A stretch of DNA of 64,000 bases from Hemerocallis citrina (lineage: Eukaryota > Streptophyta > Magnoliopsida > Asparagales > Asphodelaceae), in contig CM030367.1 of assembly GCA_017893485.1 (NCBI GenBank), positions 141,749,089-141,813,088 on the forward strand, read 5' to 3'. The notes below the pieces were generated by a model. It had not been told where the DNA came from. It searched no databases and saw only the letters and a list, made by a program, of their open reading frames with translations. This document shows, one piece after another, positions 32,386 to 43,925 of this stretch (position 1 is its first letter; each line of letters begins with the position of its first letter). The position numbers and the translations under genes were made by a program.

Positions 32386-35300
32386 CTCGGTTCCTCAATA
32401 CTCACGAGCAAAGGAGATAACATGAAAGCAAAATTTTATTTTTTTAAAAAAAAATACAGAGGCGGCCAGTCCGCAAGAAGGCGAAAATACAAGGAAAATT
32501 CATGGATGAAGCCGAAAACCGGACCCTTTCATAAGGAAAATTCATGGACGAAGCCGAAAATCGGACTCTTTGGAGACGATGAACCCTTTCTCAGTAGCCG
32601 CATCATCCTCCTCGGCCGCCCGCTGCAGGTCCTCCACATTTGCCTCTATAGCGAAGTCCTCGGCACTAATGTCCGGATATCTTATCTGGACATGCGTAAG
32701 GGTCGTACTGTACCCCACGTCCTAAGCATCGAGCACATGGTATAGGGTCTCTTCCAGCTCTGCCTTGTCCTTCTCTATCGTCAGTCTCTTCTCCTCGGCT
32801 TGCCATGCTAGCCGCTCCTCGGCCTATCTCTCCTTCTCGAAAGCAGCCCCTATCGAGCCTTCTTTTCCTTCTCCAACTCTTTCTCGACATTCTTAATGGT
32901 CCGCCAGAGGTCCTGGTTTCGGCTCACTACCTTCCACACCGACTCCTTGGACTCTAGAGCACACGCGAGCATTGCACCGAGCCTCCGCTTCAGCTCGGTC
33001 CCAGTGACGGCAGTCTAGGAGAAACAAAGCCAAAGAATAAACTAAAGCTAGAAGCAAAAAAAAGAAGATGAGAGAAGAGGGAGACCATTCACCTGAATCG
33101 AAGCCTGAGCTGAACGAGAATAAACCTCGTTCTGATCCTCCCTCTTCAAGACCACCGGTTCTTGGGGGGTGGCCAGATTATCAACCACCTGGACAGCACT
33201 CACGCGGTCCGTCATTAGATCCGCCCCTATAATCGACAAGGAGGGGACCCATGCCTTTTCCGGCGATAACGGCTTCAGCACCGCCCCATCCTCTAGATGC
33301 GGAATGTTCTGAGCCCCCACCGGCAACTCCTTAGGGTTTTGAGGGTTAGCGCTATTGCTCTTCTTCTGCGGAGGGGGTACAACTGAGGGAGGGGAGTGAG
33401 GACGCTTTGAAGAACTGCCCTCGGTCTTCTTTTGAGGTCCTTCAGCTACTTCGACACCTTTCCTCGCTTCCCCCGTCGTGACTGTGTTAGGTCTGGCCTT
33501 TCCCTTGGCTCTGGTCCTCTCTACAACCACCTTAACTTTCACATTCGCTTCCGCCCTTAGCCCTCGCCTCCTCCTCTGCCTCGGCTTTAGCCCTCGCTTC
33601 GACTGCCTCCCTCTTAGCCTTCCTGGCTAGGCATCTTTCCATCAAGAGTGCTTCAGAAACCATAGCAAAGGGGGAAATAAATTTTATAAGTCGATGGCCA
33701 AATACAATGGAGAATGGATATAGAAGGACAAGTGAAAACAAACTATATATAGACATAAAAGGACGTTGAATACAATGCCCACATGTGGCAAGCATGGACA
33801 CGTAGGTCCCAAAATTGTTGGGATCCTCTTGCAGAAATGCTTCAGGGTGAAAATCTGACCACGAGCCTCATGCAATCATCATCGCCAAGGCTCGCACCCT
33901 GAAACTACCACTCCCATGCACCGAGTTGACTCTGAAGCCTTATGCGATATCAGTTGCTAATGGAATGGAAGCCTCAGACACCCCCACTTGAAACAACACT
34001 TTGTCTCAGAAGAATCCTCAAGGAATTTCAGAAGTCCACAACAAAATCAGGACTTGTTATAACAAAAATATTTTGTCATTTCAAGATAGTTGCAATAGGC
34101 GGTGTTCGGTCCACTTTTGGCAAACTATATCACAAAATAAAAACAGGGGAGGCTCCCCCTTAGAAGCTGGATAGTATCGACGCCCCCCCTCCTAATACGA
34201 ACGAAATGTCTACTGGATTCGTGGGCTAAACCTCATATGAGGGGATACGAGCATCCTCATCTGCTAAGCCTTTAGAGGCAGGCCCCGCACCAGTCCCTAG
34301 GTCGAAAGGAATCTCGCCAGGAGTTTTGGGGGAAGTAACAAAACACGGATCATACACAAGATTGCCAAGATTGAGACCATGACACATCTGTCGGATATGT
34401 TCGACGACCTGCTTAAAACTGCGCTCCTACCCATCAACAATCTAATCTGCGATGCCTATAAGTTCTGAGTGCACCTCGGTTAACCGGCATTCCAGCACCT
34501 CCTTCTCATTTGGTAACATCCCAGAGATAGAATGCCCATCGCTCGACTCTGCCAACTTCCCCTCTAACTCCTTCACCTTCCTTTCCAAGGTCTCGACGTG
34601 CACATGCCCGTCCTGACACCTCTTCTTATACTGCTCCAGTCTCTGGGCCACTCGATAGAGCATGCACACATACTACCTCTTCATTTCGGCCCCATAGAGG
34701 GCAGTCTGCCAGGAAAGTTAGCAACAAATCATTCGCAGTTGGAATATAGCATAATCGAAAACTTACCGAGATGAACCCCTGAGAAAACCAAAGGAAACAC
34801 AATTCCACAGTCTCTTAGGCGAGGATCTCCCAATCCTTCGGGGGAGCCAGAGTCTCCAACACTTCCTGGGCCGACCGTGGCTCCATGACGAAGTCAAACT
34901 CCCTCACAGAAAAGTGAGAGGGCGGAGTCGAAGACTTGGCCAATCCGATGGCCCTCAACGGCCTCTTACTTGACTGACCCCTCAAGGACCCCTCAGGATC
35001 ATGGACTGGCGAAGTCTTGGATCGCTTAGGGAACTATTTAGAAGTTGATGCCCCGACCTTCCTCCTGCACTTAAGGTTGGCTGCCATTGCCCTTAGAGGA
35101 TTCAATGTTGAGGCAATCATCACACTGATATTTGCGATAAGAAGCAGATGTCAGACAATGCAACATGCTAACATAACGAGACAAGAGAGGGAGAACTTAC
35201 TGAACTGGCATGACTTAAACCTGTCATGGCCAATCTCTCCTCCGACATCTGCGACCAGTCGATGCAGGCACCCTTATCAAAGATCATTAAAAACTCAACG

Positions 35301-36250
35301 CTCTCTTCTGAGGATTGGTCGTGGATTGATGGGAGACCCTTCCTTGGTGGTCCCTTATAAAACCATCTGGTAGGGATATCCCAAGGTTCGATACTGCGAT
35401 CCACAAAGTACTTCTACTTTCAAGCCTTGATAGAATCAGGATGGCTGTGTACAACCTGGTACCCCCGACTAGGCAAGATATACTAGTGGTAGGGGTGAAG
35501 TGACAACACTTTAAAACCCATACACACCTGAAAATACTTTAGGTGGAGAGGAATCCATTACTCATGGCACACCATGATGAAACTCATCAGCTACTTCCAC
35601 GAATTCTGTGCATACTGCATAGGGCTCAGGCACGCCCAGTTCAGCACTTCCTTTAGAAACGGATGAAGAGGGAAGCATAGGTCTGAGTGGAACATATCAA
35701 TGTTCAGTATACAGAACTCCCCCGAGAGATCGACAATCGACCGATTCAGTGTTTGGAAGCATCAGCTCAACCTGGGGAGGGACGTGATAGACCCTCCGGA
35801 GCGACTCAAGATCTTTCGAAGCTAGGACACACTTCATCTCGTCCACATCAACCACCGACCTACTCGGCAAAGGCATAACGTTGGGGCAAAATTCGTCATC
35901 CAGGTCATCGGAATACATTTTGACAGACTCCGAGCGTTAGACAAACGAGGGGGTGCGACCAATAAGGCCTCACTAAGAGCAACCTTCGCCTTTGGGGACA
36001 ATTCGACATCGATAAGCCTAGCCTCCGGTGCTGCCTCTAAGAGTTCATCCAAGGTCCACTATTTCTCCACGAGCCGATCCTCGCCTTCCTGGCTACCTAG
36101 ACACCCCCCCCCCCCACCCCCGATGCCTGGGGCAAGCATCGTGTATCTTCCAAGCTGGGTTTCGGGTTCAAAAGTCCTCTTTCTTGTGGAGGAGAACGAC
36201 TTGAGGAACTCATGGCTGATCCATCAAGGAAGATCTAATCCTCGATCCAC
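32386..36250 (-). pseudogene. Decayed 'putative plant transposon protein' (gypsy-type gag-like), large non-autonomous element
   Basis: The minus strand read from 36.2 kb leftward gives, with stops and shifts: EALLVAPPRLSNARSL, LPSRSVVDVDEMKCVLASKD, LESLRRVYHVPP, HPFLKEVLNWACLSPMQYAQ, KYFVDRSIEPWDIPTRWFYK, then a Lys/Ala-rich linker (RKAKREAVEARAKAEAEEEA), a Pro/Ser-rich region, WVPSLSIIGADLMT and long coiled coils (RLEQYKKRCQDG, ERKVKELEGKLAESS, EEKRLTIEKDKAELEE). This order matches the plant proteins annotated 'putative plant transposon protein' or 'transposase (putative) gypsy type', found in large non-autonomous LTR elements. Several stops fall at expected Trp codons. GC content is well above the neighbours. 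Element limits were not identified. Confidence 0.65.
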
Positions 36251-36789
36251 TCCATTCACTTAAAGAAGATGAGCTACTAACCTCCACGGTCGACATTCTC
36301 AGAACAACAATTTTTTGAAAAGGAACTCCAGGTGCAAAGAAAATAGACCCCCCAAATAGGCAAGGAGGAGCGGATTTACAGAAGCAGACTTCGTCATGAA
36401 CCATCGGCATGTGACGTCCCCTCGAATTCCATGAAATGCAACCTCTGGAATGACTACTATCACATGACAACTCCTCAATTCCCACAAAGCCTGACAGAGT
36501 AAGAGGACATAGGTACAGGAACCTCACGTCACCCACTTTGCCAACACCTAAACCTGGTAGGCGTCCCACTGACCAACACAGGAACCGACGTAATGAAGGA
36601 TTCCTTCAGGCTACGATCTACAGCAAGGGTCGTACTTCAGATTCATATGTCAGAATGATGCTCCAACTCCAAGCCTCGAACACTACCTCAATGGTAGACA
36701 CCATAACTTGGCGTGGTCACCGACACTTTTCCCACAAGTTATCTACTCCTAGGAAACAATCGATAGCTCATTTCCAAAAGTGGGGGGCT
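36251..36789. other. Moderately GC-rich non-coding stretch
   Basis: No convincing domain on either strand; probably untranslated interior of the same large non-autonomous element. A poly-C run lies near 36105. Confidence 0.35.
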
Positions 36790-37520
36790 CTTGATATGGG
36801 TAAAAGTTGTAATTGACCCCCGCCCTGCATTCTCACACGAATCACAAAGCCTTATGGGGCTTAAAGCGCCCATCAAACAAAGGGCCCAAACCAAACCTTC
36901 TCCACGGGCTTTTCGCAGGCCCAATCGCATACCTCTAACCCATCCGGGTCTCTTGCTTGCCGATCATGTCAGTCATCCCATCGGTTACGCCATAATCAAA
37001 ACCTCTCCCCCAAAATCATGGATTTGATTAACGCCAAATCCTATAGCAACGGGACCCCATGACCGACCGAGGATCTCTCCATAACGGACTCTCCAAAGAC
37101 CTATAAATACTATTGCTCTGGCACTGTTACAAGGTAATCACTCTATTTGCTGGCACTATTACAAGGTAATCACTCTATTTGCTACAAAAACCCTCTCCTA
37201 AATTGTTGTCTACTGACTTAAGCATCGGAGGGTCTGCCGGAAATACTCCCGTTGTTTCAAGCTTTTTTTGTAGGTCGGCAAGTCGGTGTCTTCCCCAACC
37301 AATCCACTCAACTTTTTCTTGTAGACAGAACAAAGGTCAGGATCATGGTCGTTTTCCCGAATATAAGAACTCACATTATCTGTTGCTTCCACACCTAAAA
37401 AATAACCACCACATTTTGAATCATACTCATTGCACAGCTTTAGATTTCATGCCGACATTCTTGAGTTTTACATTCTTGAGTTTTCTTATAAGGACTTTAC
37501 ATTAGTCCCAACTTGATTGC
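36790..37520 (+). repeat. LTR-like sequence with TATA box
   Basis: Starts TGATATGGGTAAAAG, contains CTATAAATACTATTG at 37100, a local duplication of GGCACTGTTACAAGGTAATC (about 37116-37183) and TACTGACTTAAGCATCGGAG near 37208, a phrase typical of LTRs of large non-autonomous plant elements. Its orientation is plus, opposite to the gag-like remnant to its left, so the two may belong to different insertions or an inversion. No partner LTR was found. Confidence 0.45.
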
Positions 37521-37622
37521 TCAATGAATGTATTAATTTATGTTTTATTTTGGGATGAATGTTGAGATAAAAAAAAATTCTTTGGTTGTGTTACATTAAC
37601 CAGAAGTCGTGGATTAGGTTGG

Positions 37623-37805
37623 CTACACCGGAGAAAGAGATAAGTAAGGTTTGGGGTTTGAAGAGAAGGGAGTATTGAGTTGAAGAAAGAGAGGAGAAAA
37701 GATGGTTTTGTTAAGGTTTAGAGGGGAGAAAGAAGTTCGGGTTTGAATTATGAATTTGGAACTGGAGTGAGGGTGGAAGGGACAGAGGGAGAGACTCATT
37801 AGCAA
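37623..37805 (-). other. Transit-peptide-like first-exon fragment
   Basis: Minus strand frame MSLSLCPFHPHSSSKF, then TRTSFSPLNLNKTIFSPLFL and SSNPKPYLSLSPV. It is Ser/Leu-rich with basic residues and no Asp or Glu, the usual look of a chloroplast or mitochondrial targeting peptide. A possible donor (GTGTAG) overlaps its stop. The LTR of element B begins 38 bases upstream of this frame, so if it was a gene the promoter has been displaced. No following exon is recognised. Confidence 0.25.
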
Positions 37806-37842
37806 AAAAAATAGTCATGAGCAATAAATTATACAGTGACTT

Positions 37843-40730
37843 TGTAGAACCCCGTATTTTTTAAATATTATTTTAAAGGTTATAAATGAAATAAAATGAT
37901 TTTTTTGAGAATTCATAAATACTTTCTGAAAATATATCTTTTACACGTGCAAAACACGTGCAAATATTTTCTTGAAAAGTTCAAAAGCCAAAATTATTTT
38001 ATGAAAAATCATTATTTATTATTTGGGATTTATTTATAATTTTCCAGATTTTTCAAAAATTAATCGGATCTATTTACAAATTTTGAGAAAAGAAGGATCT
38101 TTTTGCAAATTTGTCATTTTAAAGGGTGAAAGTGCAAAATTTATTTTCTGAACTTTTGAACAGTACCGGTTGAGATTAATGAGTACATTTTACTTTTAAA
38201 TCCTGATTTAAATGATTTTTTTATTGAGTTTCCAAGAATAGAGATCTATATATGTAAAGTTGTATTTCAAGGGAGGTATCTTGCAAAAGTGTTTGTAAAA
38301 CCCTAAACTTCTTATCCCGGGTATTTAAAAGAAAATGCAGCCGTCATTCACTGCACAACATAAAATTCTTGTGATTTTTAAGAGGATTTTGGATCTCGCG
38401 AAGGAGAGGATTCTTATCAAGGTTTCTTCATTCTAAGGTGAGTGATGTAAATTTGTTTTGTTATTTTGTTTTATGTATGTGAGTGACGTGTTGTTTTGCT
38501 TTGTGTATGTTTTATGTGAGTAATGTAATTGTTTTGTTTGTCCTTTGAGTTTTATATGTGAATAATGTAATTGATTGGTTGATTTGTTTATGTATGTGAG
38601 TAGTATAATTTGGTTGTTGATCTATGATTGTTTTGATTAATCTTGGATGTCGAATTTATTTGCTAGAAAGCATGTTTAGGATTTGAATATGATTATGACA
38701 ATAATGGATTGGATGGATGAACAATTGGATCTTGTGATTACAAATCGAATTTTTGGTTATGAGTTGCGGAAGAAATTTAGTGTTGAGAAATTTTAATGGA
38801 AGAATTATGAATTAAGAATATGAAAATTGAAGTTTTGAGAAATTGGTTAATTTGAGGCAATGTATCCAAACTGGGGATTCTTTGAGATTGACGTTTTTTT
38901 ATCTGAACACAAATTATTTCAGTGAGCAATGAATTTTAAGAAAACTCTAATTTTGATTATCGTGTACAACCAAAACTATGCAGTCTGTAGGCCGACAGTC
39001 GACTGGCATGACCTTTCAGTCGACTGGTACGACCCGGCTGCTATGATCTTTAGTTTTCTTGAAAATCCATTCTGGACAGTCGACTTAGACCCTTTTCAGT
39101 CGACTTGCACACTTAGAATTTATTTTTCAAAGTTAGCATAGATTTTTCTCTGGTAAGTCGACTTATGACTTTCGCAAGTCGACTTATAACACTTAGAATA
39201 TTTTCTTAAAAGATTTCTGAAATTTCTCTCTGGTAAGTCGACTTATGACTTCTATAAGTCAACTTAAATTCTCTGGTAAACCGACTTATGACTTCTACAA
39301 GTCAACTTAAAACACTCTGGTAAGTCGACTTATGACTTTTATAAGTCAACTTATAACACTTAGCTTATTTTCTTAAAATCATGGAACATTCTTTCTGGAC
39401 AGTCGACTTATGCTTACTATAGTCGACTGGTACTGATGTATTTTTATATTTATGAAGGTTCTTCCAAATGGTTTATTCTCTAGATATTTTGATCTATAAC
39501 TACTTATGGCTTATCTTCTATTGAACTTATGTTTTCAAGATGTTAAGTTGAGCAATTTATGAAGTAAGATTGGTTGAGATATTTGAGTTTGAGTCTCTAG
39601 AGGGTGTGTGTGATCCTAGTATACCGTTGGTTGAGTTCATTATGTTTGGGCATGTCGAGGCATTTTAGTTGTTCAGTTGTTGAGTTAAGTCAGTTAGGGT
39701 ACACCAACTCTAGGAGATTCGTTAAGTAATTAAATAACCCAAAAATGATAAAGACAGACACTAGTGGTGATATGATGAACGGGAACATGGATTATGGACC
39801 TCAGTATGACTTTCGGTGTGGGATTGATCCCCGGAATTATCCAAGTGTGAGTGAAATAGTCTTCAGAATTACCTGTGGTGTGGGATTGATCTCCGGAATT
39901 ATCGGGGTCGAGGCGATGCACATGTGGTATTCGTGTGATGAGGTCATTGCTTACGGTGTGAGATAATCCCCGGAATTATCCAGGTGTGAGTGAAATAGTC
40001 TCCGGAATTACCTGTGGTGTGGGATTTATCTCTGGAATTATCATGGCATGGGCTAATACTCACAGTTTACCTTTATCTCGTAGTAGTCATCGTGTTAGGA
40101 TTAGTTGCATAGCAGGGATTGAACCCTATAATTTGGAGACATTAAGGGCTTGTACCGAACATATGTAGAGTGGGATGCATAGACTTTGACAAGTACGCAT
40201 TAGAGAGTCCGCATATAGAATTTGTGTTTTCTTGACTTGGTTTTATGCATGTAGTTTCCTGTTTTCTACACTTGACACTTAGTTTAGTTTCACTTGTTGT
40301 TTACATGTTTCCTTGCTACGTCATATTTTATGTATTCTTGTTTATTACATGTTGTTTAAGAATCAGTGCTTAATGTTTATTTATGTTGTTTGTTTTTATG
40401 TCACTCACACCTTTATGGCTGACCCCTTTAGTTTTGGGGGTTAGGGTTATCTCTAGCCTCATATTTACAGGTTGTTGCTTAGTGCTCGGATTTGGATGCT
40501 TGAGTTCAATTTATATAGTGACTCATGTAATTGTAAAGTGTTGTAAAGAGAAGAGTTTGTAATTTTGTGATTTGAGATGTATTGTATTCCGCTGTGCTAT
40601 GTAAAGGATTATTGTAATAAAAGTTAAAAATTTATTGGTGTTTAGTTGTGTTTAATATTACATTGAAGTTGATGCTGGGATTGTGCCACTTATTTTCTAA
40701 GATATTATATTAGAAATTCGAGGCACTACA
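37843..40730 (+). repeat. 5' LTR of element B (2,888 bp)
   Basis: Contains an AGTCGACT-rich block at 38997-39430, a series of CCGGAATTA(T/C) phrases within two ~170-bp units at 39800-40045, and TATATATG near 38250 as a possible promoter element. Pairs with 45622-48511. Confidence 0.93.
38997..39430. repeat. AGTCGACT palindrome block in 5' LTR
   Basis: About ten copies of AGTCGACT plus decayed AAGTCAACTT forms, several arranged as TCTGGTAAGTCGACTTATGA repeats of about 40 bases that pair internally (AAGTCGACTTAT with ATAAGTCAACTT). The block is repeated in the 3' LTR at 46777-47215. Confidence 0.9.
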
Positions 40731-40735
40731 GAGAT

Positions 40736-40747
40736 TGGTATCAGAGC
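40736..40747 (+). other. Primer-binding site of element B
   Basis: TGGTATCAGAGC, the initiator tRNA-Met type site, five bases after the LTR. Confidence 0.9.
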
Positions 40748-40965
40748 ATGCTTCAATAGTAATACTAAACATGGTATAAAAATAACCTAGGTGTGGACAC
40801 TAGAGTGTGAGTACCTAGGTTTGGACATTAAAGAGTGAGTATCACATAGAAATGAAACATGATGTTTTACCTTTGGGATACAATTGAGGTTTTGCCAAAG
40901 GATATTGATGTGAGTTTGAATTGTGGGTGGTGCTCTAACTTTTCCCTCGTTTTGCAGTATTCAGT

Positions 40966-41978
40966 ATGGTTGCACCCAGGCCCAGGAATGGTGGTAACAA
41001 TGATGATGGATCTGGGAGTTCTCGAGGAACTGGAATTGATCTTGAGGCCGAATTTGCCAAGGTGTATCAGACTCTGAATGCGCTAATGGCATTTAATTTG
41101 GCGCAGAATCAGAATCAGAACCAGCAGTAGAATCATGGAGCTTGACAGGGATTGGTTAACGCCGACCTTATCAAGCAGATCGATTCCTTCAAGAGGATGA
41201 GGCCGCCAATTTTTGAGGGGCAATCTGATCCAAACGCAGCTGACGATTGGATTAGGAGGATGGAGACAATCTTCGAGGTATCGGAGACTCCGGTAGCCAA
41301 TATGGTGAAGTTGGCTACTATGCAACTGGAAAAGGATGCTGGTGTCTGGTGGGAATCGCTAAAGAGGACTTTGGGAGAATAGCCGATGACTTGGGAAGCT
41401 TCTCTGGAGGAATTCAGGGATCGCTTCTTTCCCCTAGATATTCAGGAGAAGAAGGCAACAGAGTTCCTGAATCTACAGCAGGGCAGCATGACCGTGCGAG
41501 AGTATGAGACCAAGTTTGCTCAGCTTTCAAGGTATGCACCAGAGTTGATCATTGACGAGGCGAAGAAGGCCAAGAAGTTTAAGCAGGGCTTGAGGCCAAA
41601 CTTGAGGTCGAGAATGATTCCGTTAGGCATAAGGAGGTTCGACAAGCTGGTCAGGAGAGCAGCTATGACTGAAGAGGACATGGACCAGTTCCAGAAAAGG
41701 CAAGATACATGGAACAGGAATAAGAGGCCAGCATTGGGTCAGAGTGGGAAGGGATTCCCAGCAAAGCGAGTCAAGTTCAGTGATCCAGTGCAGAAGGCAC
41801 CTGCAACTCAGGGAGTGACTTGTTACTACTGCAAGGAGGCAGGTCATTACAGGTCAGCGTGTCCTAAGTTGGCAAAGCAGACTTGTTCCCAATGTGGGTA
41901 AACTGGACATTCTAAGTCTCATTGTCCACAATTGAGGAAGGATGGTTCAGGTGGAAGCAAATTCCAGAGGCAAGGGTG
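40966..41978 (+). pseudogene. Element B gag, four in-frame stops
   Basis: Begins MVAPRPRNGGNNDDGSGSSR at the Met just after the leader. Two stops occur near 41128-41145 (QQ*NHGA*), one at 41380 (LGE*PMTWEA) and one at 41899 (SQCG*TGHSKSHC). Capsid core: FKRMRPPIFEGQSDPNAADD, AGVWWESLKRTLG, FRDRFFPLDIQEKKATEFLN, KFKQGLRPNLRSRMIPLGIR. Two CCHC knuckles: CYYCKEAGHYRSAC and CSQCG*TGHSKSHC. All four stops can be restored to the family residue by reversing one C-to-T or G-to-A change. Gag would assemble particles and bind RNA; here it is not translatable as one protein. Confidence 0.88.
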
Positions 41979-42117
41979 AGTATTTGCATTAATCAAGGAG
42001 GACACGGGTAACTCGGAAGATGTAATACAGGGTATGTAAGAGTTTTGATTTTATTTTAATCAATGTAATAAGTAAAACCTTTATTTGAGAATAATTGGAG
42101 ATTGAGTATCACTCTTC

Positions 42118-42540
42118 ATGTAACAGGGATTGTTTTGATTAATGGAATAAAGGCAAAGGTTTTATTTGATACTGGTTCATCGCATACTTTGTATCGCCAA
42201 ATTTTGCAAAGGTCTTAGGTGTGGAGCCTAAGTTATTTCCAGGCAAGGTATTGTCAGTGGCAACGCCGTCAAGTGAAGAATTGATCGCTGATCGATATTA
42301 CGAGGGCTATGATATCGAGATTGGCAGGAGGTTGTTCGGCATTGATCTGATTGAGCTGCAAGTTTTAGAAGTGGATGTCATCGTGGGCATTGATTGGATG
42401 GCAATATATGATGCCACAATTGAATGGCAAACAGAAAGAGGTATTGGTGAAAGCACCAGGTGGTCCCGCAGTGACTTTCCAAGGGAAGAAGATTCCGAAG
42501 GTAGTTACAATGGTATCCAAGATGGTGATTCCAGATGAAG
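42118..42540 (+). pseudogene. Element B aspartic protease, frameshifted
   Basis: Reads INGIKAKVLFDTGSSHTL, keeping the active-site DTGSSH, then a shift near 42195 before FPGKVLSVATPSSEELIADR, GIDLIELQVLEVDVIVGIDW. The catalytic triad is intact but the protein is split by the shift. Confidence 0.8.
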
Positions 42541-42599
42541 TCAAAGGCATTCTGGTTGTCAGAGATTTTCCTAAGGTATTCTTGGATGATTTTCCAGGA

Positions 42600-43925
42600 T
42601 TACCGCTGTAGAGAGATGTGGAGTTTTGCATTAATGTTCAGCCAGGGAGAACGCCGATTTCTAAGGCTCCGTACAGGATGGCACCTGTAGAGCAAGACGA
42701 AGTGAAGAAGCAGATCGAGGAGCTGTTGAGCAAGGGACTTATTAGGCCGAGTTCTTCTCCATAGGGAGCGCCAGTGCTGTTAGTCAAGAAGAAGGATGGG
42801 TCAATGAGGATGTGCATTGACTACCGGAAGTTGAATAGGGTGACTATTCAGAACAAGTATCCATTGCCGCGGATTGATGATTTGTTCGACAGGCTTCGAG
42901 GAGCAGCTGTATTTTCGAAGATTGATTTGAGATTGGGGTATCATCAGGTTCGAGTCAAGGAGGAAGATGTGAGTAAGACAGCTTTCAGGACTCGTCATGG
43001 ACTCTATGAGTTTTTGGTGATGCCATTCGGGTTGATGAATGCGCCGGCAGTGTTCATGGATATGATGAATCGGGTTTTGAGGCCATTTATTGACTCCTTC
43101 GTGGTGGTTTTCATCGACGATATTTTGGTGTATTCGAAGTCGGAGGAGGAGCATTCTATGCACTTGACAGCGGTATTACAGAAATTGCAGGAGCATAGCT
43201 TGTATGCCAAGTTGTCGAAGTGTGAGTTTTGGAAGTCTGAGGTAGCTTTCCTTGGTCATATCCTTTCTAAGGAGGGAGTGGCCACTGATCCTCAGAAAGT
43301 TGAAGCAGTTAAGGATTGGCCCAAGCCAACGTCTGTGAAGGAAGTCAGAAGTTTCTTGGATTTGGCTGGTTACTACAGGAGATTCATCCAGGGTTATTCT
43401 CAGATTGCAGTTCCTTTGACAGGTTTGACCCGGAAGAATGTGGCATTTTTATGGACTGATAAGTGTGAGGCGAGTTTCCTTGAGTTAAAGGAAAGGTTGA
43501 CTACTGCACCTATCTTAGTTTTGCCACAAGCTGGGAAGGATTATGATATCTTCAGTTATGCGTCTCTCAGAGGTTTGGGTTGTGTCTTGATGCAAGAAGG
43601 CAAGGTTATTGCTTATGGTTCGAGGCAATTGCGTCCGCATGAGAAGAATTATTCGATGCATGATCTGGAGCTAGCAGCTATCATTTATGCCTTAAAACAG
43701 TGGAGGCAATATGTCTATGGTGAGAAGGTCAATATGTACACCGACCACAAGAGCCCGAAGTACATTTATCAACAGAAGGATCTTAATCTTCGGCAGAGAA
43801 GGTGGTTGGAGGTATTGGAAGACATTCGCCCTGAGATCAAGTATCATCCGGGCAAGGCGAATGTGGTGGCTGATGGACTTAGCAGGAAGAGTAGTTTATC
43901 AAGTTTGATCACTACTCGAAGTGAG
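42600..43925 (+). pseudogene. Element B reverse transcriptase and RNase H
   Basis: After stops at 42608 and 42762 (the second at the Trp of SPWGAP) a 534-codon frame opens at 42774: [77 protein letters not shown] (catalytic pair), [39 protein letters not shown]. RNase H follows: [59 protein letters not shown]. The first RNase H catalytic Asp (normally DAS) is Tyr (YAS), so RNase H is probably dead even where the frame is open. Reverse transcriptase copies element RNA in the particle; RNase H removes the template. Confidence 0.92.

Noticed and set aside
36100..36120. Poly-C run and nearby frameshift considered as programmed frameshifting
   Set aside because: The gag-like region has many other stops and shifts, so ordinary decay or homopolymer sequencing error explains it.
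38929..39141. 70-codon plus frame in the LTR, repeated at 46734
   Set aside because: Lies in both LTRs over the AGTCGACT block; no protein family, and duplication is explained by the LTRs.
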